64,000 nucleotides of DNA from Candidatus Aminicenantes bacterium UBA6228 (GTDB taxonomy: Bacteria; Acidobacteriota; Aminicenantia; Aminicenantales; Saccharicenantaceae), in the NCBI GenBank assembly GCA_002441005.1, contig DJWO01000014.1, positions 186,001-250,000 of the forward strand. Direction: 5' to 3'. The notes under the pieces were generated by a model. The model did no database searches. It was not told the DNA's origin and worked only from the letters and a program-made list of their open reading frames with translations. This document shows, one piece after another, positions 42,485-51,039 of the stretch. A program made the position numbers and the translations under genes. Each line of letters opens with the position of its first letter. Within the stretch, counting starts at the first letter, position 1.

Positions 42485-42499
42485 GTAAAGTAGCTTTAC
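42485..42499. promoter_or_regulatory. Inverted repeat, candidate activator site for the sigma54 promoter
   Basis: GTAAAG-TAG-CTTTAC is a perfect 6-bp inverted repeat centred about 95 bp upstream of the predicted start at 42397. That is the usual distance for an NtrC-type enhancer-binding site. No second copy was found near the other sigma54 promoter. Confidence 0.4.
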
Positions 42500-42526
42500 A
42501 GCCAGCCGCCGGTTCCCCGGAAATGC

Positions 42527-43393
42527 CTATAGTTCAAGTCTTGGATGGAAATTTTTTGACCGGGCTAAAATCAGGCTCCCCTGTTTAACTTTGAGGTGCC
42601 TGGAAATAACCTCGCACTTGGCCTTAAGCAAAAAGTAAAAAGGGCCTTGGGCTTGTTCCAGGCATTCATAATTTCCCTGACCCTTGCTGATGATGAGATC
42701 CGCTTCCTTTAAAATCCCGGTAAACTCTTCAGAGCATTGTTTTATGACAGTCCCGGGGGCCTGGCAGCCGGAAGACACCACTCTGGCCACTTCTTCCAGG
42801 CCAGACAGCCGGGCTTCTTCCAGACTGGCATCATTGATAATAGGCCCCTCTCTGACGGTATAGATTACCTCCCGGCCGAGCTGCTCAATTAATAACCGGT
42901 CAAAAACAGTTTCTCCGGCATTATCACCCAGAAAAACTATTGTTCTGGTTTTTTTAAGATCAGCGGTGAAAAGTTCATAATCATCGAGAGCCAGTTCTTC
43001 TGTTTCGAACAGTCTTTCAGACTGAGGCCAGCTACTGACTGCCCCGGCTCCCAGGTCAATAATATTTCCAGCTAAGGAAAACATGATGGCCTTTCTTAAC
43101 CTGTCGGGTGCCTCCATAACTCTTTTTTTAAGCTCAGGGTATAGAACCAAGGCCTGTTTTATATCCTGTCTCTTAATCTCAAAATAAGGATCCTTAACTC
43201 CGGTTAACTCCGCCAGCCATTTATAAAGATCGGCTGAGATTTCTGGCGGAGTCCGGCCGAAGTCGGTCTCAGCCAGAAAGCGGCAGGCCTGGCTGGTCAT
43301 TTTAAGAGCCCTGGGCCCTCCGGTTTTTTGAACAGCTAAAACTCTCAAGACCTGAGAAAGATGACAAAGATAACATTCAGCTTCAGCCAGCAT
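42527..43393 (-). CDS. DUF89/ARMT1-like damage-control phosphatase
   Basis: The 288-residue protein has an N-terminal helical part with CYLCHLSQVLRVL. The metal site follows in FLGDNAGETVFDRLL (Asp and Asn) and IISKGQGNYECL. This is the DUF89 fold, in which known members are metal-dependent phosphatases removing damaged phosphometabolites. The substrate here is unknown. It sits between the small RNA promoter and the receiver-only regulator on the same strand. The 73-bp gap to the regulator makes co-transcription possible. Confidence 0.82.
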   Translation of the reverse strand: MLAEAECYLCHLSQVLRVLAVQKTGGPRALKMTSQACRFLAETDFGRTPPEISADLYKWLAELTGVKDPYFEIKRQDIKQALVLYPELKKRVMEAPDRLRKAIMFSLAGNIIDLGAGAVSSWPQSERLFETEELALDDYELFTADLKKTRTIVFLGDNAGETVFDRLLIEQLGREVIYTVREGPIINDASLEEARLSGLEEVARVVSSGCQAPGTVIKQCSEEFTGILKEADLIISKGQGNYECLEQAQGPFYFLLKAKCEVISRHLKVKQGSLILARSKNFHPRLEL

Positions 43394-43441
43394 GGTCAGA
43401 GTTTAGCATTTTTAAGATTGACGGTTAAGGCCAAAAAAATA

Positions 43442-43462
43442 GGAAATATAGATTGTGTCCCC
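43442..43462. repeat. Second copy of the dispersed GGAAAT-N9-GTCCCC repeat
   Basis: GGAAATATAGATTGTGTCCC followed by C matches the 6155-6177 copy at 15 of 21 positions. It lies between two genes, next to the stop of the receiver-only regulator. Confidence 0.4.
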
Positions 43463-43466
43463 TGTT

Positions 43467-43826
43467 TTAAGCCAGAAGAAGGTCAATGGTACCGGTCAGG
43501 GCTTTAAGGTCGAGAGGCTTGGTAAAAAGGTGATCAATTTTTAAATTTTGAATTTCGTCCGGTTTTATCTGATCAGGAAAGGCTGAGATCAGGACCACTT
43601 TTCCCTGATAACCAGCCTGCCGGAAATTTTTAATCATTTGCAGTCCATTTTCCCCGGGCAAACGGAAATCAGCTATAATCAGATCTATATCTGCCTTTTG
43701 AAACCTGGCTAAAGCTTCAGCCCCATCTCCGGCTATATAAACATTATACTTGGTGACCAGCAGTAAAAAGAATGTCTTACGTATAGATTCATCATCATCA
43801 ACCACGATAATTCTCTTTTTCTGCAT
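43467..43826 (-). CDS. Receiver-only response regulator
   Basis: The 119-residue protein is a single REC domain. It has acidic D10-D12 (VVDDDESIRKT), the phosphorylation site D53 in IADFRLPGENG, the Thr/Ser of VVLISAFP, and the conserved Lys in FTKPLDL. With no output domain it would act through protein contacts, for example by competing for phosphate from the histidine kinase two genes upstream. It is preceded by a sigma54-type promoter, with its ribosome site AAGGAG almost at the predicted start of transcription. Confidence 0.93.
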   Translation of the reverse strand: MQKKRIIVVDDDESIRKTFFLLLVTKYNVYIAGDGAEALARFQKADIDLIIADFRLPGENGLQMIKNFRQAGYQGKVVLISAFPDQIKPDEIQNLKIDHLFTKPLDLKALTGTIDLLLA

Positions 43827-43847
43827 AACGACTCCTTAGAGACCTAC

Positions 43848-43864
43848 AGCAGATTTCATGCCAG
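43848..43864 (-). promoter_or_regulatory. Sigma54-type promoter of the receiver-only regulator
   Basis: On the minus strand CTGGCATGAAATCTGCT has GG-N10-GC spacing and matches TGGCA at -24. The -12 half, CTGC rather than TTGC, is imperfect. The predicted start near 43837 falls on the AAGGAG ribosome site, so the real start may be a few bases upstream. Confidence 0.5.
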
Positions 43865-43956
43865 AAACGAACCCTGGCTGACAGGGGGAAGATTTAAGAA
43901 ACCTGAAAATCCATCCTGAATTTATAGGCAGCCGTCAATTTTTTTTACAAGACAAT

Positions 43957-45321
43957 CTACTCAGAAGTGTCAATTTTTAAATCATAATCCTTTATTTTCT
44001 TGTCGAGGGTTGGCCTGGAAATATCAAGAATCTGGCTCGCCCGGCTTTTACTGCCTTTGGTTGCTTCCAGCACATACTGGATATATCTCTTTTCTATCTC
44101 CCATAAGGGGACTAATTCTTTGGTAAGGAGCGCCTGCCCTTCAGGCGAGGCCGGTGGAGTTGTTTCCAGGGGAAGATACTCTTTTAAGACTACATCCCCT
44201 TTAGCCAGAATAACTGCCCTGATCAGGGCATTTTCCAGCTCCCGGACATTGCCTTTCCAGGGTTGATTGACCAGAAAATCCATTACCTCCGGCGGCACTT
44301 TCCGGACATTTTTCTTTAAATCCCGGTTAATCTTTTCTAAAAGATAGGCTACCAGATCAGGTATGTCTTCCCGCCTTTCTCTAAGAGGTGGCAAGTTAAT
44401 TTCCACCACTTTTAGCCGGTAATAAAGATCTTCCCTGAATTTGCCCTGGGCCACCAGATCCTTTAGATTCTGATTGGTGGCAGCGATAATCCTGGCTTCC
44501 GTCTTCAGGACTTTTTCGCCGCCAACCTTCATAAAATCCCTGTTTTCAATTACCCGGAGAAGTTTTGATTGCAAACTGGAAGAGATGTCGCCTATTTCAT
44601 CCAGAAATAACGTCCCTTTGCCGGCTATTTCAAATTTGCCCCTGCTCTCAGTCACAGCATCGGTAAAAGCTCCCCGGACATGGCCAAAAAGTTCAGATTC
44701 AAGCAAAGTATCGGAGATAGCCGAACAATTGATGACAATAAAAGGTTCATCCCGGAAAGGGCCATTGTAGTGAATAGCTTTGGCCACCAGCTCTTTGCCG
44801 GTGCCGCTTTCCCCCTGAATCAGAATATTGGTCCTGGTGTTGGCCACCAGACCGATCAGTTTGAAGACTTCTCTCATCTGCGCTGACCGGCCGATAATAT
44901 TATCAATTTGATATTCTTTTTGCTTTTCCTCAAGAAGATAGCTGACTTTCTCTTCCAGGGCTTTCATCTGCAGGGCTTTATCAATGGTCAGATCGATCTC
45001 AAGGTTATCAAGAGGCTTGACCAGATATTCGAAAGCCCCGGCTTTAACTGCTTCAACGGTCGTTCGCATATCATCAAAAGCGGTCATGATAATCACTGCT
45101 GCCTCTTTGTCTTCAGCTTTAATCTGCCTTAAAACATCAAGCCCGTTGATATCCGGCAGTTTAACATCCAGCAGGACCAGATCTGGCTGAAACTCCCGGA
45201 AAATGGACAGGCCTTCTTCCCCGTTTTCGGCTCCTTTAACTTCAAAGCCTCTCTTCTTAAGATGAGAGAGGAGTGTCCGGCTGACTAAACTATCATCTTC
45301 TACTATCATGATTTTAGTCAT
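43957..45321 (-). CDS. NtrC-family sigma54-dependent response regulator
   Basis: The 454-residue protein has a receiver domain (1-120, phosphorylation site D52). The AAA+ domain has Walker A GESGTGKE (170-177), the sigma54-contact loop GAFTDA (217-222) and Walker B TLFLDEIGD. The Fis-type HTH is at the C-terminus (GSKSRASQILDISRPTLDKKI). It binds enhancer sites and opens sigma54 promoters after phosphorylation by its kinase. Its ATG abuts the stop of the histidine kinase gene, so they form one operon. Two sigma54-type promoters lie downstream on the same strand and are the obvious candidate targets. Confidence 0.97.
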   Translation of the reverse strand: MTKIMIVEDDSLVSRTLLSHLKKRGFEVKGAENGEEGLSIFREFQPDLVLLDVKLPDINGLDVLRQIKAEDKEAAVIIMTAFDDMRTTVEAVKAGAFEYLVKPLDNLEIDLTIDKALQMKALEEKVSYLLEEKQKEYQIDNIIGRSAQMREVFKLIGLVANTRTNILIQGESGTGKELVAKAIHYNGPFRDEPFIVINCSAISDTLLESELFGHVRGAFTDAVTESRGKFEIAGKGTLFLDEIGDISSSLQSKLLRVIENRDFMKVGGEKVLKTEARIIAATNQNLKDLVAQGKFREDLYYRLKVVEINLPPLRERREDIPDLVAYLLEKINRDLKKNVRKVPPEVMDFLVNQPWKGNVRELENALIRAVILAKGDVVLKEYLPLETTPPASPEGQALLTKELVPLWEIEKRYIQYVLEATKGSKSRASQILDISRPTLDKKIKDYDLKIDTSE

Positions 45322-46802
45322 TAATTTTTCTCCTTGGCCTTAATCTCAGAGGGGATTCTGATCAGAAAACAGCTTCCCTGTCCTTCCTTCGCTACCACTT
45401 TAATCGTACCTCCGTGCTGTTCAACCAGACGGCGGGCATTAGCCAGGCCGAGTCCGGCCCCTGAGCTTTTGGTCGTAAAGAAAGGTTCAAAAATATTTTC
45501 CCAGTCCTTCCCGGGAATACCGCTGCCTGTGTCACAAATTTTTACCTCAAAAAATGATTTTTCACCATCTGGAACAAGAGATAACGAAATCTCAATTTCT
45601 CCACCCTCAGCCACCGCCTCATAGGCATTGCGAAGAATATTAAGAAAGACCTGGCGGACCTTATCACCGTCAACAAAAGCTGGCGGCAATGACTGCTGAT
45701 AGCTCTTTTTGACCTGAACCTTTTTCTCAGCCAGCGAAGGCAGCAGGATTTTTAATGATTCATCAATAACCTGATCCAGGCCAAAGTAGTCGGGCTGAAG
45801 GACTGAGATCCGGGTAAAACCTAATAATTCTTTGATAAATTTTTCGATTTGCTCTATGCCTTCCTGGGCAATCGACAGGTGTTCTCTTTCTATCTCGTTC
45901 AGCTGGTCATTATCAGCCAGTTTCTGAATGTTAAGTTTGACTGAAGTTAAAGGATTACGGATTTCATGAGCAATGGTTGCCGACAATTTGCCAATTGAAG
46001 CCAGTTTTTCAGCCTGAACCAGCTTTTTGTTGGCTTCTTCCATCTGCTGCCGGGCCATATTCAATTCTTCAGTCATCTGATTGAAGCTGTCGGTCAGAGC
46101 TCCAATTTCATCCGAGGAAATAAGAGGTATATGATAGCTGAAATCACCCCGTGAAATTCTTCTGGTCCCTTCTAATAAATTTTCTATGGGCCTGGTCAGC
46201 CGTTTAACCAGGAAGTTGATGCCGGTAATAGTCAGAAGCAAGGCCAGAAAACCGAGGCCAAAGAGGGTCAGCCTGGACTGATTTATCCGCTGTCTAACGT
46301 CCTCGAGTTTTAAGCCAATTTTAACCGATCCCCATTTGACGTCTGAACCGGTCACATAGATCGGGATCTCGATCTGCATGACTTCATAACTTTCCTGGCC
46401 GTTTTCTAAATGCAGGTTTTGATAAAAAACCGCCTCCGGGGGGACGTTGCCGAGGCAGCTGGTCTGATTCAAAACCTCGGTATTGCTGGCTATGCTTTCA
46501 CTTACCACCACCGGCCGCCCGGTGCGGTCATAAAAAATGACATAAGCCAGATCGTCCCTGATCAAACCGGTGATATTTTCGTCTATTGATTCGAGTTCCC
46601 ACAGGGTAAAATGCCTGGCGTTCATCTCAGCTATATATCTGACCATGAGCAAGCCGCGGTTTCTTTTTTCTTCATAAACAAACCTGGTTTCCCGGCTCTG
46701 AATGACGGCTAGCACTCCGATAATCAGGAAAACCAGAATGACTGACACCCAGAAAACCAGCTGGGCATAGATGGATATTCTGAATTTACGGCTCAGGTTC
46801 AT
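45321..46802 (-). CDS. Sensor histidine kinase (HAMP, HisKA, HATPase)
   Basis: The 493-residue protein has two membrane helices (about 13-33 and 180-197) with a periplasmic sensor of about 145 residues between. A HAMP domain follows (KRLTRPIENLLEGTRRISRGD), then a coiled coil, the H-box ATIAHEIRNPLTSVKLN with His near 277, and an ATPase domain (FLNILRNAYEAV, DTGSGIP, GAGLGLANARRLVEQHGG). It should phosphorylate the NtrC-type regulator encoded next. It overlaps the solute-binding protein gene by 4 bp, so the binding protein may deliver the signal to the sensor domain. Confidence 0.96.
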   Translation of the reverse strand: MNLSRKFRISIYAQLVFWVSVILVFLIIGVLAVIQSRETRFVYEEKRNRGLLMVRYIAEMNARHFTLWELESIDENITGLIRDDLAYVIFYDRTGRPVVVSESIASNTEVLNQTSCLGNVPPEAVFYQNLHLENGQESYEVMQIEIPIYVTGSDVKWGSVKIGLKLEDVRQRINQSRLTLFGLGFLALLLTITGINFLVKRLTRPIENLLEGTRRISRGDFSYHIPLISSDEIGALTDSFNQMTEELNMARQQMEEANKKLVQAEKLASIGKLSATIAHEIRNPLTSVKLNIQKLADNDQLNEIEREHLSIAQEGIEQIEKFIKELLGFTRISVLQPDYFGLDQVIDESLKILLPSLAEKKVQVKKSYQQSLPPAFVDGDKVRQVFLNILRNAYEAVAEGGEIEISLSLVPDGEKSFFEVKICDTGSGIPGKDWENIFEPFFTTKSSGAGLGLANARRLVEQHGGTIKVVAKEGQGSCFLIRIPSEIKAKEKN

Positions 46803-48412
46803 TGGTCTATCCAGGCGTCTTTTAGATTAAGAGAAAAGAGGCCAGCCGGCTGTGGTCTGAGATTCTTGATATAAGGCTGATAGGCTGCCCGCTGCTTGAA
46901 ATAATAAAGGGGAATGGCCGGCACTTCATTTTTCAGCAGTTCCTCCATCTGTCTGAAAAGCTTGACCCGCCGCTCAAGGAGGCTGGTGTTGCGTTGCTCA
47001 TCCAGCCAGCTATCAAGCTGTTCCTGCTTGTATTGAAAATAGTTCGAATTGAGGTAGGACCTGGAATAAAAAAGAGGATAGAGCAAAAATTCAGGATCAG
47101 GCACCGGCATTGACCAGTCAAAATAAATCAGATAAGGAGTGCGGTCAGTTTTTAGCTCGTCCAGAGATTTTATCGGTTTCAGCTGTAAATCAAGGCCGGC
47201 CGGGCGCAATTCATTTTTAAGCTCGCTAAAAAGCTTTTCAGCCTGCTCCTGCCCTGACAATTCACAATAAAGGTTGACAGTCAGGGCCTGGCCCGAATTG
47301 CCCAGTCCATGGGCTGCCAATCTCTCTGACAGCCGGCCGAAACTCAATTCTTCAGGGGGAGGAGAAGGCAGAAAACCAGGCAGATAAGGCGGGATGTAAT
47401 CATCCAGAACCTGAGCAAAATAGGCAGGAGAAGAAACCAAACCAGCCAGCTTGCTCTTTTCAATTAAGCGGCCAAGCAGGCTTCTGACCTCTGGCTGGTC
47501 GAAGGGCGGCAGGTGGCAGCTAAAGAACAAATAACTTACCTGAAGAGAATTACTTTCCAGAACCTGGTACCTGTCTCTTGAAATCCGGTAAGAAAGATAA
47601 GGAACAATTTGAACTTCATCCCGGAAAAAACCGTCCAGCAAAAAATAAGGGCTGACTTCAATTCCATTGATATACGGCTTCCGGCTGAAATACTGGTCAT
47701 TTTTGGTCAGGCTGATGCCAATAATATTGAGCTTCGAATCCCTCAGCCAGTAATCAAATTTGAAGGGGCCAGCCCCGACCGGGTGGTCAAAAAACTTTCT
47801 CTTATCTTTTTCCACCAGCTGACGGGGAAGAACCTTGGCGAAATTAGCAGCCAGAAAATATAAATTGGCCACACTGGCGTACTTCCAGTCGATTTCGATG
47901 GTCGTCTCATCAATGATTTTAAGGCCGCTAACTTCGCTGGCCCGGCCCTGCCAGAACTCTTCGCCGCCTTCAATTCTCTGAGCAAAGGTATAAAAATAGG
48001 GATTAGTCTTCAGTCTGAAAAGCCTTTCTAAGGAATATTTAACGTCAGCAGCCGTGACAGGCTGGCCGTTATGGAAAATAGCCTTATTCCTGAGATAAAA
48101 GATTGTTCTTCGCCCGCCATTATCAATGACCCAGTATTCAGCCAGCCCGGGGGAGATCTCTATATCGCGGTCAAGCCTCAACAGCCCTTCATACAGGTTT
48201 TCAATAATCAGGGGATAGCCCTTCCCGGCCGGATCAAGATCAGTCTTAAGACTCGAGCCATAGGCTTTAATTTTCAGTACACCGCCGGCTCGCGGCTTGA
48301 CCGTCCGGTCCTGGCCCTGGACCCCGTCTGCTTTCAGGAACAGCCAGAATAAAGACAGAATGGCTAACAGGGCAAAAACACAGGCCCGCTGATTTGTCCC
48401 CGGATTGGTCAT
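46799..48412 (-). CDS. Family 5 extracellular solute-binding protein, kinase-linked
   Basis: The 537-residue protein has an N-terminal signal or anchor (about 11-33). The SBP_bac_5 pattern is present: ENLYEGLLRLDRDIEISPGLAEYW, FYLRNKAIFHNGQPVTAADVKYSLERL, then HPVGAGPFKFDYW and the C-terminal EELLKNEVPAIPLYYF. Family members bind peptides or other oligomers for ABC importers. No ABC permease or ATPase gene is present. The gene overlaps a histidine kinase, so a sensory co-receptor role is more likely than transport. The ligand is unknown. Confidence 0.88.
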   Translation of the reverse strand: MTNPGTNQRACVFALLAILSLFWLFLKADGVQGQDRTVKPRAGGVLKIKAYGSSLKTDLDPAGKGYPLIIENLYEGLLRLDRDIEISPGLAEYWVIDNGGRRTIFYLRNKAIFHNGQPVTAADVKYSLERLFRLKTNPYFYTFAQRIEGGEEFWQGRASEVSGLKIIDETTIEIDWKYASVANLYFLAANFAKVLPRQLVEKDKRKFFDHPVGAGPFKFDYWLRDSKLNIIGISLTKNDQYFSRKPYINGIEVSPYFLLDGFFRDEVQIVPYLSYRISRDRYQVLESNSLQVSYLFFSCHLPPFDQPEVRSLLGRLIEKSKLAGLVSSPAYFAQVLDDYIPPYLPGFLPSPPPEELSFGRLSERLAAHGLGNSGQALTVNLYCELSGQEQAEKLFSELKNELRPAGLDLQLKPIKSLDELKTDRTPYLIYFDWSMPVPDPEFLLYPLFYSRSYLNSNYFQYKQEQLDSWLDEQRNTSLLERRVKLFRQMEELLKNEVPAIPLYYFKQRAAYQPYIKNLRPQPAGLFSLNLKDAWIDQ

Positions 48413-48446
48413 TCCTATTAAATAATAGCCTAATCCTGGCTTAAAA

Positions 48447-49721
48447 TCACCTCTGAGTTTTATTCAATTTTTTGGCTGTCTCATTCACCTGGTTAAAAAC
48501 CCTGAAGAAATTTTGCCCCCAGATTTTGGCCAGGTCCTGATCAGAATAGCCCCGCTTCATTAATTCAACGGTGACATTAATCATCTGACTGACGTCATTA
48601 CAACCGCTGACTCCCCCGCCCCCGTCAAAATCAGTTCCAACACCTACATAATCGACTCCAACCAGCTTGACCACATGATCAATATGGTCAACCAGATCTT
48701 GAACGGTGGCCAGCTCAACCGGATACTTACGGTTCAACTCCTGCATTTCGGCCATGATTTTCTCTCGCTGGGCTTCGTCCTTGATATCTCTCCAGTTGCC
48801 ATATTTAGCTCTGAATTCCTGGAAAGCTTGATCCCGGTCTGGATTCGGTTTAGGCTTCTTGACATAAGCTGAGAGAAAACAGATCTGAATGACTCCCCCT
48901 TTGGCCGCCAGAGCCTTAATCATGTCGTCGGTCAAATTTCTTGGATTATCACAAACGGCCCGGACACAGGAATGGGAAGCGATAATTGGCGCCTGGCTGC
49001 TGGCCAGAACATCCCAGAAGCTCCGGTCAGAAGCATGGGAAATATCAACAATCATTCCCAGCCGGTTACATTCGGCTACCACCTGCCGGCCAAACTGGCT
49101 TAAGCCCCGGTCTTCAGGATCATTCCGGTCAGTTGAAGAATCGCAAATATCATTATCCGAAGTATGACAGAGGGTGATATAGCGCACTCCTTCCTCATAA
49201 AAATGTTTAATCAGGCTTAAATCCTGGCCGATAGCATAACCGTTTTCGATTCCCAGAAAGGCAGTCAGCTTACCCTGTTTTTTAAATTTTTTGGCGTCTT
49301 CGGGGCTAAAAGCCAGTCCAATTACCTGGTTATTGGTCGCGACCATTTCTTTCACAGCCAAAATCAGATTGTCGGCTATCTGGCGGGCAGCCTGATAACC
49401 TTCCGCCGTTCGAGGCTCCTGGGAGACAAAAGCGGCAAAAAACTCGGCATCAAGTCCCCCTTCTTTCATCCGGGGAAGATCAATTTTCCCGGCTCCGGGG
49501 GAATCAGGATCATGCCGATCGGCTGGATTCCAATTTCCCCGCACAAGCCTCATGGCTGTATCACAATGGGTATCGACGGTTATGATTTTCTGATGAAGGG
49601 CCCTGGCTCGCTCCAGAAGCTGCTGGTCGCTGAGCCGGGCAGAACTTTGAGTCTCAGCGGGCAAAATAGAAAATAGCATCATCAATAGAACTCCGGTCAA
49701 TGCTAACCTTTTTGTCGCCAT
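48447..49721 (-). CDS. M19 membrane dipeptidase (renal dipeptidase family)
   Basis: The 424-residue protein has a signal peptide (1-24). Zinc ligands of the M19 family are in ITVDTHCDTAMRL, MIVDISHASDRSFWDVL and APIIASHSCVRAVCDNPRN, and VGVDYVGVGTDFDGGGG is the C-terminal signature. It cleaves dipeptides, including those with a D-residue at the C-terminal side, in the periplasm. It fits the peptide-degrading content of the window. Confidence 0.95.
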   Translation of the reverse strand: MATKRLALTGVLLMMLFSILPAETQSSARLSDQQLLERARALHQKIITVDTHCDTAMRLVRGNWNPADRHDPDSPGAGKIDLPRMKEGGLDAEFFAAFVSQEPRTAEGYQAARQIADNLILAVKEMVATNNQVIGLAFSPEDAKKFKKQGKLTAFLGIENGYAIGQDLSLIKHFYEEGVRYITLCHTSDNDICDSSTDRNDPEDRGLSQFGRQVVAECNRLGMIVDISHASDRSFWDVLASSQAPIIASHSCVRAVCDNPRNLTDDMIKALAAKGGVIQICFLSAYVKKPKPNPDRDQAFQEFRAKYGNWRDIKDEAQREKIMAEMQELNRKYPVELATVQDLVDHIDHVVKLVGVDYVGVGTDFDGGGGVSGCNDVSQMINVTVELMKRGYSDQDLAKIWGQNFFRVFNQVNETAKKLNKTQR

Positions 49722-49791
49722 TTTTATGTCCTTTCATTTTTTGTTTTTTTCTCCTGATAATTGGGAATAAACCAGGTTTAACCAGCCAAGT

Positions 49792-50766
49792 CTATTGTTT
49801 CTTTTTCAACAGATAATAGACTGCGGCCTTTCCTGACCGGGCTTTAAGAAAATCAACGGCCTCATAACCCTGACCGAAATAGTTTAAAAACACTTCCCGG
49901 CTTTGAAGGCGCCAGTTGACCGGAATATTTTTAAGCTCATCAGACAGGTTAGCTGTTTCATGGAGAAGACGGTAAAAATCAACTGGCACCTCAACCAGAA
50001 CAAATTCCTGAGTCAGATGGAGCTTGACATTTTTCACCAGTTGAAGCTCGATTTCAGTCTGACCTGCTTTAAATGTTGTCCAGTCGCTTTCCAGGGCTCT
50101 GGGCAGCCGGCTCAAAGCCGGTTCAATCTCTTCCTCAGCCAGAAAAGGCCGGTGCTCTTTCAGCAAATCCCAGCCTATGAAAAACCGGTCAGACGGCACA
50201 TCTTCCCGGTTGAGGCGGCCCCCGTATTCACCATAAGGGGCTAAGCGATAGTCAATGACCTGCATCCCAAATTGCCTGATGTTGCGGTAGGCATTAACCG
50301 CCGTTAAGGGATCATAGGTACAAACCACAAGCTTCAGCCGGAAAACTGACCGTAAGACTTCTTTTTGGAATTCTTTAATCCTGGTTCCCAGGCCATAACT
50401 CAGCCGGTCAGGTCTGACTCCCATAAATTGAGAATAGAACCAGAGATTATCTCCGGATTCAAAGCCAAGGCTTTTATCCCTGAGGCCGACAAAGCCATAA
50501 CTGAAACCAACCAGGTGAGGTTCATCAAAAACAAACTGGCCGCCCTCACCCGCTTCGAAGGCGCCAATGAACAAACTGCTGCCTTCATGTAAAAAATTCT
50601 CACACATCAGATTCCGGCTGCCGGCCAGATGATCATCAGCAAAATCCCAGATTACCTGGCGTAAGTTTTCATATTTCTGATAATCAGCCTCCTGGTCAGA
50701 ATCCTCAACTTTGAGGAGAAACTTTTTATCACCGCTGACTATGAGCTTTTCAGGTAATTCATTCAT
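49792..50766 (-). CDS. Predicted GNAT-superfamily acetyltransferase (COG3375-like)
   Basis: The 324-residue protein's first half has the GNAT-like pattern HLVGFSYGFVGLRDKSLGF, LWFYSQFMGVRPDRLSYGLG and VVCTYDPLTAVNAYRNIRQFGMQV. This is the layout of COG3375 predicted acetyltransferases, including the later PSDRFFIGWDL. The CoA-binding loop is recognisable but not canonical. The substrate is unknown. It is a stand-alone gene divergent from the VTT-like gene. Confidence 0.65.
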   Translation of the reverse strand: MNELPEKLIVSGDKKFLLKVEDSDQEADYQKYENLRQVIWDFADDHLAGSRNLMCENFLHEGSSLFIGAFEAGEGGQFVFDEPHLVGFSYGFVGLRDKSLGFESGDNLWFYSQFMGVRPDRLSYGLGTRIKEFQKEVLRSVFRLKLVVCTYDPLTAVNAYRNIRQFGMQVIDYRLAPYGEYGGRLNREDVPSDRFFIGWDLLKEHRPFLAEEEIEPALSRLPRALESDWTTFKAGQTEIELQLVKNVKLHLTQEFVLVEVPVDFYRLLHETANLSDELKNIPVNWRLQSREVFLNYFGQGYEAVDFLKARSGKAAVYYLLKKKQ

Positions 50767-50937
50767 GGTCTTTGAATTTTATCACTCTGCTGGCTGGTTG
50801 TTAAAGCCGAATTTTTATTTATGATCAAGTTTTTTAAGATTATCCTGGAGACCGGGCTGGAAATCAGTCTTGTTACCTTTAAAGCAGAAAAGTGGCTGCC
50901 TGTTTAAAAATTGGTAAAAATCTGTTAAGATTTAAGG

Positions 50938-50985
50938 CTTAGCAGCCAGGCGGATAGTTTTGAGCCAGCTGCTGAGAACTTTTTT
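50938..50985 (+). terminator. Terminator-like or attenuator hairpin upstream of the VTT-like gene
   Basis: CTTAGCAGC (50938-50946) pairs with GCTGCTGAG (50968-50976), 9 bp with one G-T pair and a 21-nt loop, followed by AAC and six T (50980-50985). It lies 55 bp before the gene at 51040. No gene ends here on the plus strand, so it could be a leader attenuator. The rest of 50767-51039 shows no gene. Confidence 0.35.
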
Positions 50986-51039
50986 AGATTGAGGTTTATG
51001 AGTTTTGTCCTTATCCAGAGGACAGGGTAAAAAGGGCTG

